Shown: positions 23,031 through 32,231 of the stretch, piece after piece
Numbering within the stretch: position 1 is the stretch's first letter
Layout of the letters: each line of letters begins with the position of its first letter
Assembly: GCF_014204525.1 (NCBI RefSeq)
Contig: NZ_JACHLP010000001.1
Coordinates: forward strand, 806,001 to 870,000
Direction of reading: 5' to 3'
Source of the DNA: Roseateles oligotrophus
GTDB taxonomy: Bacteria; Pseudomonadota; Gammaproteobacteria; Burkholderiales; Burkholderiaceae_C
Length of the DNA stretch: 64,000 nucleotides
The notes under the pieces: generated by a model
Told to the model about the DNA's origin: nothing
The model's database searches: none
Seen by the model: the letters and a program-made list of their open reading frames with translations, nothing else
Position numbers and translations under genes: made by a program

Positions 23031-23690
23031 TCAGCGGAACTTGCTTTGCGGCACGGTGCGCAGCTCGGCCGGCAGTCCGGCCAGATAACCGGCGATGGCC
23101 TTCAGCTCGGCATGGCTGAATTGCTTGACCTGGCCGGCCATGATGGCGTTGCCGCGGCCTATCACCGGATTGCCTTCGGTCTGGTAGGACTTCAGGGCCA
23201 CCAGCAGGTAGTCGGCATGCTGGCCGGCGATCTTAGGGTAGCTGCCGTCGATGGGCTTGCTGAAATTGGCGCCATGACAGGAGGCACAGGCGCCCTTGCT
23301 CAGCAAGGCCGACACCTGGGCCGAGGCTGCGGCGGCGGTCTCGGGCACGGCGGGCACGGCGGCCTGCTTTTCGTAATAGGCCGAGATGTCGGCGATGTCT
23401 TGCTCGCTCAGCGTCTGCGCGATGCCGCGCATCGTCGGATGCTTGCGCTCACCCTTGGCATAAGCCGTTAGCGCCGAGGCGATGTACTTGGCATTCTGGC
23501 CAGCGATCATCGGCACCTTGTGCACCTCCGGGAAGGAGGCCTGATACCCTGCAATGCCATGGCAGCCAATACACATGGCCACCTTGGATTGAACACTGCC
23601 CTGACCCGCGGCCGTTGCCTGGGCATGAACGGAAAATGAGGCGCCAAACATAGCGGCCACGACTGCTGAGCTCTGCAATAGTTTTTTCAT
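23031..23690 (-). CDS. diheme c-type cytochrome
   Basis: The protein has 219 residues, with a Sec signal (AMFGASFSVHA). Two class-I cytochrome c domains carry heme motifs CIGCH (40-44) and CASCH (135-139), each followed by plausible Met ligands (PTMRG and AIMAG). This matches the cytochrome c4-like periplasmic diheme family that passes electrons to terminal oxidases. It is followed by a terminator-like structure and divergent from the MoxR gene, sharing an 87-bp intergenic region. Confidence 0.93.
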   Translation of the reverse strand: MKKLLQSSAVVAAMFGASFSVHAQATAAGQGSVQSKVAMCIGCHGIAGYQASFPEVHKVPMIAGQNAKYIASALTAYAKGERKHPTMRGIAQTLSEQDIADISAYYEKQAAVPAVPETAAAASAQVSALLSKGACASCHGANFSKPIDGSYPKIAGQHADYLLVALKSYQTEGNPVIGRGNAIMAGQVKQFSHAELKAIAGYLAGLPAELRTVPQSKFR

Positions 23691-23777
23691 GGTCTCCGGG
23701 GGTCTTGGTCTAGTTCGGCGGCGATTATAGGTCGCGGCCCTATACTGATTTTTCCAATCTATCACTTGATCTACAGC

Positions 23778-24632
23778 ATGAAATTTGCAGGCTCGGACCA
23801 ATACATCGCCACTCCCGATCTCATGTTGGCGGTGAACGCCGCCGCCACCCTGCAACGCCCCTTGCTGGTCAAGGGCGAGCCCGGCACCGGCAAGACCATG
23901 CTGGCCGAGGAAGTGGCCGCAGCCCTGGGTATGCCCCTGTTGCAATGGCACATCAAATCCACGACCAAGGCCCAGCAAGGCCTCTACGAATACGACGCGG
24001 TGAGCCGTTTGCGCGACAGCCAGCTGGCCGGCATCGAGGGTTCGGACAAGGTCCGCAATATCGAGAACTACATCGTCAAGGGCGTGCTCTGGCAGGCTTT
24101 CGAGTCCGAGCAGCCGGTGGCCTTGCTGATCGACGAGATCGACAAGGCCGATATCGAATTCCCCAACGATCTGCTGCGCGAGATCGACCGCATGGAGTTC
24201 TATGTCTACGAGACCCGCCAGCTGATCAAGGCCAAGCACCGGCCCCTGGTCTTCATCACCTCGAACAACGAGAAAGAGCTGCCCGACGCCTTTTTGCGCC
24301 GCTGCTTCTTCCACTACATCAAGTTCCCCGACGCCGTGACCATGCAAAGCATCGTCGACGTGCACTTCCCCGGCCTCAAGAAAGAGCTGCTGGCGGCCGC
24401 ATTGAAGACCTTTTTCGAGGTGCGCAATCTGCCCGGCCTGAAAAAGAAACCCTCGACCTCGGAGCTGTTGGACTGGCTCAAGCTGCTGGTGGCCGAGGAC
24501 ATCCCCACCGAAGCCCTGCTGACCCAGGACGCCGCCACCAGCGTGCCGCCCCTGGTGGGCGCCTTGCTGAAAAATGAGCAAGACCTGAGCCTGTTCGAGA
24601 AACTGGTCTTTATGCAGAGCCGCAACCGCTAA
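23778..24632 (+). CDS. MoxR-family AAA+ ATPase
   Basis: The protein has 284 residues, starting at ATG 23778. It has Walker A GEPGTGKT (33-40), Walker B LLIDEIDK (116-123), sensor-like ITSNNEKELPDAFLRRC and a C-terminal lid helix region. MoxR ATPases act as chaperones that work with von Willebrand A proteins. A matching VWA gene lies 4.5 kb downstream on the same strand, with three unrelated genes between. It probably starts a unit with the small membrane protein and S9 peptidase (12 bp and overlap spacing). Confidence 0.92.
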   Translation: MKFAGSDQYIATPDLMLAVNAAATLQRPLLVKGEPGTGKTMLAEEVAAALGMPLLQWHIKSTTKAQQGLYEYDAVSRLRDSQLAGIEGSDKVRNIENYIVKGVLWQAFESEQPVALLIDEIDKADIEFPNDLLREIDRMEFYVYETRQLIKAKHRPLVFITSNNEKELPDAFLRRCFFHYIKFPDAVTMQSIVDVHFPGLKKELLAAALKTFFEVRNLPGLKKKPSTSELLDWLKLLVAEDIPTEALLTQDAATSVPPLVGALLKNEQDLSLFEKLVFMQSRNR

Positions 24633-24644
24633 GCAGAAAACCAC

Positions 24645-24884
24645 ATGGACACAGCAATGAAGAAGGCCTTGCAGCAAGGCATCGCCGACGCTCTCGGTTT
24701 CGTCCTGGGTGCCCTGGCCGGCTGGCACCTGGGCCAGGCCTTTGGCCTTGATTTCATCGCCTCCAAGGCCTGGGGTCTGGCCGAGATGGCCAGCCTGGCG
24801 CTGATCCTGGCCGGCAGCGGCGCGGGCCGCTGGCTGTGCCGCCAGGCCCTGGCCCAATGGCAGCAAGGCAAGCCGAAGACATGA
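24645..24884 (+). CDS. small membrane protein of unknown function
   Basis: A 79-residue protein with one or two hydrophobic segments (ADALGFVLGALAGWHLGQAF and MASLALILAGSGAG) and a basic C-terminus. It starts 12 bp after the MoxR gene, and its stop codon overlaps the ATG of the S9 peptidase (ATGA at 24881-24884). This coupling supports it as a real gene. Glycine spacing suggests helix packing in the inner membrane. No family recognised. Confidence 0.75.
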   Translation: MDTAMKKALQQGIADALGFVLGALAGWHLGQAFGLDFIASKAWGLAEMASLALILAGSGAGRWLCRQALAQWQQGKPKT

Positions 24885-26938
24885 GCAAGCAAAGCCCGCG
24901 GAAACCTTTTGATGTCGATGCTCTCTGGGCCCTGGGCCGCCTGGGCGCGCCCAGCCTCTCGCCCGATGGGGCGCAGGCCGTCGTCAGCCTCGGCCAGTTC
25001 TCGATGGAGAAGAACTCGGGGACCAGCAGCCTCTATCTGCTCTCCACCCTGGGCGGCGAGGCACGCCGCCTGACGGCCGCCGGCGACAAGGACGCCGCTC
25101 CGCAGTGGAGCCCCGCCTCCAGGTACGGCGAGCAGATCGCCTTCATCGCCCGGCGCGAGCAGGAAGGCCGCAAGGACGAGGAGGCCCAGCTCTATCTGAT
25201 CGCCCCCGATGGCGGCGAGGCGCGCCGCCTGGGCGGCAGCGAGGGCCAGGGCATAGCCACCGGCGTGGAATGCTTCAAGTGGTTCCCCGACGGCCGCCGC
25301 ATCGCCTTCGTCTCCTGGGTCTGGCCCGGGCTCAAGGGCAGCAAGGCCCAGGCCAAGGCCTTGGCCGAGTTCAAGGCGCGCAAGAGCACGGGCTATGCCA
25401 CCTCGGAGAACATCTACCGCTACTGGGATCGGCACATCCCCGAGGGCCGGGTGCCGCATCTGCATGTGCTGGATGTGCAGACCGGCAAGCTCAGCGATCT
25501 GTTCGAGGGCACGGAGCTGAGCCTGTCCTGGTCCGCCGTGGACGCCAATAGCTTTGACATCTCGCCCGACGGCCGCCGCATCGTCTTCTCCTTCAACCCG
25601 GCCAAGCGCAAGCGCCTGGACGACTGCTTCGCCCTGGGCGAGGTGGAGCTGAAGAGCGGCCGCATCCGCACCCTGCTGCAGGACAAGGGCTGGACCTTCG
25701 AAGCGCCCCGCTACAGCCATGGCGGCCAGCACCTGGCCTTTCTGGCCAGCCACCAGGCGCGCGGCCACACCATGCCCTCACAGCTGGCGGTGCTGGACAC
25801 GCAGGGCCAGTGGGCCGTGGTGTCCGAAACCCTGGATCTGGACCTCGCCGCGCCCCTGCGCTGGGCCGAGGACGATTTGTCCATACTCTTTGGCGCCGAA
25901 GCGCGCGGCCGCCGCCATCTCTGGCGTTTCGATCTGCAAGCCCAGCAGGCACAAATCGTTTTCGAAGGCGGCAATGCCAGCAGCTTCGACCTGGCCGCCG
26001 GCCTGATCGTCATCAACCACGACAGCGTGCAGCACCCGCCACGCATCTCGGTGCTGGACGAGCAGGGCCGGGCCCAGGCCATCGAACAGTTCAACGACAA
26101 GCGCCTGCAGCAACAGCGCTTCGGCCGCCACGAGGAGGTCTTTGTGCAGGGCGCCTTGGACGAGCCGGTGCAGATGTGGCTGATCTACCCGCCCGACTTC
26201 GATCCCAAGAAGAAGTACCCGGTGATGCAGGTCATACACGGCGGCCCGCACACCGCGTTTGGCGACTCCTGGCACTGGCGCTGGAACCACCAGGTCTTTG
26301 CCGCCCAGGGCTATGTGGTGGCCTGCGTCAACTACCACGGCTCGTCCAGTTTCGGCCATGCTTTCCTGGATTCCATCACCGGCCACTGGACCGAGCTGGA
26401 GCTGCAAGACATCGAGGCCGGCAGCGACTGGCTGCTCAAAAAGCCCTGGGTGGACAAGCAGCGCCTGTTCGCCACCGGCGGCAGCTATGGCGGCTACATG
26501 GTGGCCTGGATGAACGGCCATATCAAACCCGGCCGCTACCAGGCCTATGTCTGCCATGCCGGCTGCTTCGACTGGCAGGCCATGTTCGCGGGCGACGCCT
26601 ACCACTGGTTCGCCAAGGAGCTGGGCGCCTACTACTGGGACGATCCGGCCCGGGTGGCGGCGCAGAACCCGCTGGCCTTTGCCCAGCATATGCGCACCCC
26701 CACCCTGGTCATCCACGGCGCCAAGGATTACCGCGTGCCCGATGCCCAGGGCCTGGCCTACTACAACACGCTCAAGGCCCAGGATGTGGACGCCCGCCTG
26801 CTCTGGTTCCCGGACGAGAACCACTGGATCCTGAAGCCGCAGAACAGCAAGCTCTGGTATGGCGAGTTCTTTGACTGGCTGCGCCGCCACGACCCGGCGC
26901 ACAAGCCCAAGACCGCGGGAAAACGTTCAGCGCGGTGA
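24881..26938 (+). CDS. S9-family prolyl oligopeptidase-like serine peptidase
   Basis: The protein has 685 residues, starting at ATG 24881 inside the ATGA overlap. The N-terminal region of about 400 residues is a TolB/WD-like beta-propeller (repeated LSPDG, SPDGRRI and FPDGRRI blades). The C-terminal alpha/beta hydrolase has the nucleophile in GGSYGGY (Ser535), Asp in GAKDYRVP and His in DENHW. This is the dipeptidyl-peptidase/acylaminoacyl-peptidase group, which cleaves short peptides. No signal peptide is seen, so it should be cytoplasmic. The last 12 bp overlap the convergent EAL gene. Confidence 0.92.
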   Translation: MSKQSPRKPFDVDALWALGRLGAPSLSPDGAQAVVSLGQFSMEKNSGTSSLYLLSTLGGEARRLTAAGDKDAAPQWSPASRYGEQIAFIARREQEGRKDEEAQLYLIAPDGGEARRLGGSEGQGIATGVECFKWFPDGRRIAFVSWVWPGLKGSKAQAKALAEFKARKSTGYATSENIYRYWDRHIPEGRVPHLHVLDVQTGKLSDLFEGTELSLSWSAVDANSFDISPDGRRIVFSFNPAKRKRLDDCFALGEVELKSGRIRTLLQDKGWTFEAPRYSHGGQHLAFLASHQARGHTMPSQLAVLDTQGQWAVVSETLDLDLAAPLRWAEDDLSILFGAEARGRRHLWRFDLQAQQAQIVFEGGNASSFDLAAGLIVINHDSVQHPPRISVLDEQGRAQAIEQFNDKRLQQQRFGRHEEVFVQGALDEPVQMWLIYPPDFDPKKKYPVMQVIHGGPHTAFGDSWHWRWNHQVFAAQGYVVACVNYHGSSSFGHAFLDSITGHWTELELQDIEAGSDWLLKKPWVDKQRLFATGGSYGGYMVAWMNGHIKPGRYQAYVCHAGCFDWQAMFAGDAYHWFAKELGAYYWDDPARVAAQNPLAFAQHMRTPTLVIHGAKDYRVPDAQGLAYYNTLKAQDVDARLLWFPDENHWILKPQNSKLWYGEFFDWLRRHDPAHKPKTAGKRSAR

Positions 26939-28984
26939 GAGCTGCTGCGGACCGAAGCGCTGTGCCAGCGCCGCCACCCCGGCCGGCACGGCCGCCGCCT
27001 CCAGGGGGCGGCTGATCCACCAACCCTGCACCAGGGCCACGCCGCAGGCGGCGACGAATTCGCCCTCCTCCGCGGTCTCCACCCCCTCGGCCAGCACCTC
27101 ATAACCCAGCCTCTGCATGGCCGCGCAAACCTCGCGGTACAGCGCCGCCCCGCGCGGCTCGGCCGCCGCCATCAGCAAGGAGCGATCGAGCTTGACCACA
27201 TCCACGGCGGCATTGTGGAAGACGGTGAGGTTGGAGTAGCCGGTGCCGAAATCATCCACATTGACCCGGACGCCGGCCTCGCGCAGCCGGCCCAGCCGGG
27301 CCCGCACCAGCTCGGGCTGCTGGATCAGGCTGCTCTCCAGCAGCTCGGCCTCCAGGCCCAGGGTCTTGAAGCCGAGCATGGTGGCGAGGATTTCATCAAA
27401 AGCCTCCTCCTCGCCCAGGGTGGCGGCCGACAGATTGATGGCCACCCGGGTCTCGAAGCCGGCCGCATGCCAGCGCCGCAGATCATCGGTCACCTGACGC
27501 ACCACCCACAGGTCCAGCATGTCACCAAAACCGGCCTGCTCCAGCGCCGGCAGAAAGCGGCCGGGCTCGACACAGCTGCCATCCGCCAGCCGCAGGCGCA
27601 GCAAGGCCTCCAGGCCCACGATCTCGCCCCGCTGCAGGTCCAGCTTGGGCTGGTAATGCATGCACAGCGTACCGGTCTGCAAGAGGCGCAAGGCCTCCTG
27701 CGCCCGCCGGCTCCATTCGTGCTGGGCCTCATGGCGCTTGACGAATCTGGCCTCGGCAAACATCTCCAGCCCCGGCCCCAGATTCATGCGCTGCGCCAGC
27801 GCCCAGCTCGCCTCGCCCAATTGCTCCTCGCTCAGCCAGCGCTTCACGAAGGGGCGATAGACCAGCACCGAGAGCACGAAGACCAGCACTTGCAGCAACA
27901 AGACGCCCAGCCACTTGCTCTGCATGAAGAAGGCACTGACAAAAAAAGGCGTCATCCAATGCACATCCCAGGAGCCCAGCACGGGCAGCCACTGCCACTC
28001 CACCACCACCAGATACACCAGCACGCTATTGAGCATGGGCACCAGCAGAAAAGGCAGCAGCAGGCTGAGGTTGCCGACCACGGGCAGGCCGAAGGTCAGC
28101 AACTCGTTGACATTGAAGATCTGCAAGGGCAAGGCCCAGCGCCAGATATGACGGTTGCGCTCGGGCAGCTGCCGCCGGTACCAGATCAGGCAGGCGGTCA
28201 AGGCCAGCGTCGCACCGCAGCCGCCGGGCACCATAAAGTTGAAGATCAGGGTCTCGACGGAGACGCCCGGCAGCACATCTTGCTGCGCGAAGTAGTGATG
28301 GCTCAGCCAGTTGGTGACCGTCGAACCGCTGATGCCCATCCACCACAGGAAGTTGGAGAGCAGCTGACGCAGCAACAGAAAGAGCCAGGGCGGCAAGTGC
28401 TCGCCCAGACGGCCCTGCGGCTCGTGCAAGGCCTGGGGCAGCAGCAGGGCCGGCCCGCTCAGCAGCAACAGCACCAGCACAAAGGGCAGGCCATGAACCA
28501 GGGTGCGCGAAAGCGCGGGCGAGAAGCGCGTGGCGCCGCTGCGATCGAAGCGGGGCAGGTGGCGGATCAGCAGGCGCAGCAAGAGCACCGAGGCCAGGGG
28601 CATGGCGATGGAGGCCAGCATCAGCCAGTCGGTGAGCTGGGCCTCCGTCTGCCCGGCGGGCGTGTTCAACAGGGAGATCAGGCCCAGGGACAGCAGCAGC
28701 AACAGGGCGTAAAGCGGGTCGATGCCATAGGCCCGGGCAAAATGCGTGGCGGTCGAGGCGGCGATGGCCAGCGGCCAGAACAGGCGCGAGAACTGGCCCA
28801 GGGCCTGCAACTGCGGCTGATACAGCTGGGCCGCCTCGGGCTGCAGCCAGTGCAGCAGGAACAGGGCCAGGCCCAGCAGCTGCAGCAGCAGATAGACCGG
28901 CAGCACGGCCAGAAAGCTCTCCCGCATGCCCAGCACAAAACGGCTCTGCGCCAACTGGGTCAGGCTATGGCGAAGCTGTAGCAT
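26927..28984 (-). CDS. PTS EIIC-like membrane domain fused to EAL phosphodiesterase
   Basis: The protein has about 685 residues. The N-terminal 400 or so residues hold about ten hydrophobic segments resembling the cellobiose/lactose-type EIIC permease (VETLIFNFMVPGGCGATLAL, SWDVHWMTPFFVSAFF). The C-terminal EAL domain is intact: HYQPKLDL, GLEALLRL, VAINLSA, ESSLI, NVDDFGTGYS, VKLDRSL and EGVET. It should therefore hydrolyse c-di-GMP, perhaps under control of a sugar bound by the EIIC part. No EIIA or EIIB is encoded nearby. ATG 28984 is chosen; an ATG at 29041 would add 19 residues but lacks a ribosome-binding site. It is divergent from the VWA gene. Confidence 0.88.
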   Translation of the reverse strand: MLQLRHSLTQLAQSRFVLGMRESFLAVLPVYLLLQLLGLALFLLHWLQPEAAQLYQPQLQALGQFSRLFWPLAIAASTATHFARAYGIDPLYALLLLLSLGLISLLNTPAGQTEAQLTDWLMLASIAMPLASVLLLRLLIRHLPRFDRSGATRFSPALSRTLVHGLPFVLVLLLLSGPALLLPQALHEPQGRLGEHLPPWLFLLLRQLLSNFLWWMGISGSTVTNWLSHHYFAQQDVLPGVSVETLIFNFMVPGGCGATLALTACLIWYRRQLPERNRHIWRWALPLQIFNVNELLTFGLPVVGNLSLLLPFLLVPMLNSVLVYLVVVEWQWLPVLGSWDVHWMTPFFVSAFFMQSKWLGVLLLQVLVFVLSVLVYRPFVKRWLSEEQLGEASWALAQRMNLGPGLEMFAEARFVKRHEAQHEWSRRAQEALRLLQTGTLCMHYQPKLDLQRGEIVGLEALLRLRLADGSCVEPGRFLPALEQAGFGDMLDLWVVRQVTDDLRRWHAAGFETRVAINLSAATLGEEEAFDEILATMLGFKTLGLEAELLESSLIQQPELVRARLGRLREAGVRVNVDDFGTGYSNLTVFHNAAVDVVKLDRSLLMAAAEPRGAALYREVCAAMQRLGYEVLAEGVETAEEGEFVAACGVALVQGWWISRPLEAAAVPAGVAALAQRFGPQQLSPR

Positions 28985-29000
28985 GCTGAGGGCGGCCTCC

Positions 29001-29012
29001 ACTCCTAGGAGT
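29001..29012. promoter_or_regulatory. perfect 12-bp palindrome ACTCCTAGGAGT
   Basis: A perfect palindrome lies 17 bp before the EAL start within the 144-bp divergent EAL/VWA intergenic region. Its first ten bases (ACTCCTAGGA) recur at 40361-40370, 13 bp before ctpA. It may be an operator, or in part a translation-initiation element. Function unknown. Confidence 0.35.
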
Positions 29013-29128
29013 ATTCGATGGCAGGGCCCGCCTGCCGCCATTTGTTTACAGGCATTGGAAACCAGGCTGGGGGCTACGTCCAGCCGCAGCTTCCCTGTGG
29101 ATAATCAAGCCCCGCCGCCGAGAACCTC

Positions 29129-30313
29129 ATGCTGATCAAATTTTTCTACACCTTGCGTGCCGCGAAACTGCCGGTCTCCGTGCGGGAATTCTTGAGCCTG
29201 CTGGAGGGCTTGCAGGCCGGCGTCATCGGGGCCGAGGGCCCGCCCTCGGTGGACGACTTCTACTTCCTCGCCCGGACCACCCTGGTCAAGGACGAGGCCC
29301 ATTACGATAAATTCGACCGCGCCTTCAGCGCCTACTTCAAGGGCGTGGAGCTGTTGACCGACTTCAGCAAGGACGTGCCGCTGGAGTGGCTGCGCAAGCA
29401 TCTGGAGCTGGAGCTGACGCCCGAGCAGAAAGCCGCCATTGAAAAAATGGGCTGGCAGGAGCTGATGGAGACGCTCAAAAAGCGCTTCGAGGAGCAGAAG
29501 GAACGCCACGAGGGCGGCAGCAAATGGATAGGCACGGGCGGCACCAGCCCCTTTGGCGCCTATGGCTACAACCCGCAAGGCATACGCATAGGCCAGGACA
29601 AGGGCCGCATGCGCAGCGCCGTCAAGGTCTGGGACCAGCGCGCCTACAAGGACTACGACGACAACCTGGAACTGGGCACCCGCAATATCAAGGTGGCCTT
29701 GCGCCGCCTGCGCCGTTTTGCGCGCGAGGGCTCGGAGCTGGAGCTGGACCTGGACGGCACCATCCACAAGACCGCGGCCAATGCCGGCATGCTGGACATC
29801 CGCATGATTCCGGAGCGCCACAACAAGGTCAAAGTGCTGCTGCTGATGGATGTGGGCGGCACCATGGACGAGCACATCCACCGGGTCGAGGAACTGTTCT
29901 CCGCCGCCAAGGCCGAGTTCAAGCATCTGGAGTTCTTCTACTTCCACAACTGCGTCTATGACTTTGTGTGGAAGAACAACCGCCGCCGCTTTGCCGAGAA
30001 GACCCCCACCTGGGACATCATTCGCAAGTACAACCGCGACTACAAGCTGATCTTTGTGGGCGATGCCACCATGAGCCCCTACGAGATCCTGCAGCCCGGT
30101 GGCAGCGTCGAGTACAACAACGAGGAGGCCGGCGCCGAATGGCTGCAGCGCCTCGCCAATGCCTTCCCCAAATACGCATGGATCAATCCCGAACCGCAGG
30201 GCGTCTGGCAGTACCGCCAAAGCGTGGCCCTGATTCAGCAAATCATGCACCAGCGCATGTTCCCCCTGTCCCTGGCCGGCCTGGAAGGCGCGATGCGTTT
30301 GCTGAGCAAATGA
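29129..30313 (+). CDS. VWA domain CoxE-like protein
   Basis: The protein has 394 residues and is cytoplasmic. The N-terminal helical region is followed by a von Willebrand A domain starting near 233. The metal-ion-dependent adhesion site reads DVGGT (241-245), a variant of DxSxS with Gly in the second position; this variant is usual for CoxE-like proteins. Partners of such proteins are MoxR ATPases, one of which is encoded at 23778-24632. The stop overlaps the TamA start (ATGA at 30310-30313), linking it to the tam genes. Confidence 0.88.
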   Translation: MLIKFFYTLRAAKLPVSVREFLSLLEGLQAGVIGAEGPPSVDDFYFLARTTLVKDEAHYDKFDRAFSAYFKGVELLTDFSKDVPLEWLRKHLELELTPEQKAAIEKMGWQELMETLKKRFEEQKERHEGGSKWIGTGGTSPFGAYGYNPQGIRIGQDKGRMRSAVKVWDQRAYKDYDDNLELGTRNIKVALRRLRRFAREGSELELDLDGTIHKTAANAGMLDIRMIPERHNKVKVLLLMDVGGTMDEHIHRVEELFSAAKAEFKHLEFFYFHNCVYDFVWKNNRRRFAEKTPTWDIIRKYNRDYKLIFVGDATMSPYEILQPGGSVEYNNEEAGAEWLQRLANAFPKYAWINPEPQGVWQYRQSVALIQQIMHQRMFPLSLAGLEGAMRLLSK

Positions 30314-32220
30314 AGCCCCCGCATTGGTCCGGCCTGGGCCTGCTCGCGCTGGGCCTGCTCGGCGGCTGCTCCAGCCTCGGCGAGCTGCTGCCCAAGAGCG
30401 CCACGGCCAAGGCCGCCGAAGCGGCGGGCCAGCCCCGCCTGGTCGCCGAGTACAGGCTCGATGTACAGGCGCCCGCGGGGCTGAAAGCCTTGCTGGAAGA
30501 GCATCTGGACCTGGCCCGTTTTCGCAATGCGCCGGAGGACCAGCGCCTCAGCGCCCAGGAACTGGGCCGCCTGACCGCCGCCGCCCCCGAACAGGCCCGA
30601 GCCCTGCTGGAGACCGAGGGCTATTTCAATGCCCAGGTCCAGGCCTCGCGCGACTTCGAGCAAACCCCCATCACCGTCAGCGTCAAGGTGGAGCCGGGCC
30701 CGCGCACCGTGGTCAAAAAACTGAGCCTGGGCTTTGCCGGCGAGCTGCAGACACCCAGCCCGGCCGGCGAAGAGAGCGCCGACCGGGCCGAAGCACGCGC
30801 CCAGGGCCTGCGCCAAAGCCTGCAAGAGGCCTGGCCCATGAAGGAAGGCGATGACTTTGTGCAAAGCCGCTGGTCCAGCGCCAAAAGCGGCCTGCTGGGC
30901 CGCGCCCGCGCCCAGGGCTATCCGACGGCCAGGCTGGAGAAATCTGCCGCCACCATCGATGCCGAAAACAATGCGGCCGAGCTGGAGCTGCTGCTGGACA
31001 GCGGCCCGCTCTACCGCCTGGGCGAGCTGCGCGTCGAGGGCCTCAAGCACCAGCCCCGCGCCGCCATCGAACGCCTGGCCGGCTACCGTGTCGGCCAGCC
31101 CTATACCGAGCGGGCCTTGCTGGACTTCCAGGAGCGCCTGGTCAAGACCACGCTGTTCGACAGCGTCAACGTCAATATCCGGCCCGAGCTGGAGCCGCCC
31201 GCCGCGGCGGAAACCGGTGCCAGTGCGCCGACGGCCGGCGGCGTCAGCACCCCGGTCTGGGTCGATGTGCGGGAGGCCCCGCGCCAGCAACTCACCGCCA
31301 GCCTGGGCCTGAGCACCACCAACGGGCCCCGCCTGGGCCTGGACCACACCCACCGCCGCCCCTGGGGTCTGGACCTGCGCTCCCGCCTCAAGCTCAAGGT
31401 CAGCCAGGACAACCCCTCGCTGGACTGGGAACTGACCTCCCACCCCCAGACCGATATGCAGCGCAATCTGGGCGCCCTCTTCATCGAACGGGTGCCGGAC
31501 GGCGAGCGCGTCTCCGTCAATCTGCGCGCCCGCCTGGGCCGTCTGCGCGAGACCGACAAGGAAGACCGCCTCTACTACCTCGAAGTGCTGCGGGCCCGCG
31601 AGTCCGACCCCGAGCGCGTCGTCAACAGCGGCGCCGTCTCCGGCAATGTGCAATGGACCTGGCGCCGGGTCGACTCCACCCTGGTCCCGACCAAGGGCTA
31701 CACGGCCAGCTTGGCTCTGGGTCTGGGCCGGGCGGACAACTCCGTCTCCAGCAGCGGCGCCTTCGGCCGCGGCGAGCTGGTGCTGCACGGCTACCAGCCC
31801 CTGCCCGGCGGCTGGTTCGGCGCGGCGCGCACCAGCTTCGCGCAAATCTACGCGGGCGAGGATGTGGGCCTGCCCGAGGCCCTGCGCTTCCGCGTTGGCG
31901 GCGACGACTCGGTGCGCGGCTACGGCCTGCGCGATCTGGGGCCGGCGGACGCCGACGGCAACCCCACCGGCGGCAAGGTGGCCTGGACCGGCAGCCTGGA
32001 GCTGGCCCATGCACTGATGCCTTCCCTGCCCGATCTGCTGGGTGCCGGCTTTGTCGACGCCGGCCAGGCGGCCATGGGCTGGCGCGGCCTCAGGCCCGAG
32101 CTGGCCTATGGCCTGGGCCTGCGCTACCGCAGCCCCCTGGGCACGCTGCGCCTGGACTTTGCCCGTGCCCAGGCCTTGCAGAAGTGGCGCATCCATTTCA
32201 GCGTGGGCATTGCCCTGTGA
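30310..32220 (+). CDS. tamA: TamA-like BamA-family outer-membrane protein
   Basis: The protein has 636 residues. POTRA-like repeats (about 50-300; YFNAQV, GELRVEGLK, RVGQPY) precede an Omp85 beta-barrel. The barrel includes a lid-loop-like RVGGDDSVRGYGLRDLG and a C-terminal strand ending FSVGIAL. In TamA-TamB systems it sits in the outer membrane and pairs with the inner-membrane TamB for outer-membrane protein or lipid transport. The signal region ends LGLLGGCSS, which fits a lipobox, so the protein may be lipidated. It is coupled to the VWA gene by ATGA and directly followed by tamB. Confidence 0.9.
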   Translation: MKPPHWSGLGLLALGLLGGCSSLGELLPKSATAKAAEAAGQPRLVAEYRLDVQAPAGLKALLEEHLDLARFRNAPEDQRLSAQELGRLTAAAPEQARALLETEGYFNAQVQASRDFEQTPITVSVKVEPGPRTVVKKLSLGFAGELQTPSPAGEESADRAEARAQGLRQSLQEAWPMKEGDDFVQSRWSSAKSGLLGRARAQGYPTARLEKSAATIDAENNAAELELLLDSGPLYRLGELRVEGLKHQPRAAIERLAGYRVGQPYTERALLDFQERLVKTTLFDSVNVNIRPELEPPAAAETGASAPTAGGVSTPVWVDVREAPRQQLTASLGLSTTNGPRLGLDHTHRRPWGLDLRSRLKLKVSQDNPSLDWELTSHPQTDMQRNLGALFIERVPDGERVSVNLRARLGRLRETDKEDRLYYLEVLRARESDPERVVNSGAVSGNVQWTWRRVDSTLVPTKGYTASLALGLGRADNSVSSSGAFGRGELVLHGYQPLPGGWFGAARTSFAQIYAGEDVGLPEALRFRVGGDDSVRGYGLRDLGPADADGNPTGGKVAWTGSLELAHALMPSLPDLLGAGFVDAGQAAMGWRGLRPELAYGLGLRYRSPLGTLRLDFARAQALQKWRIHFSVGIAL

Positions 32221-32231
32221 GCGAGCCCAGC

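Noticed and set aside
26927-28984. A complete PTS sugar transporter
   Set aside because: There is no EIIA, EIIB or HPr nearby, and the C-terminus is an EAL domain, so transport function is not supported.
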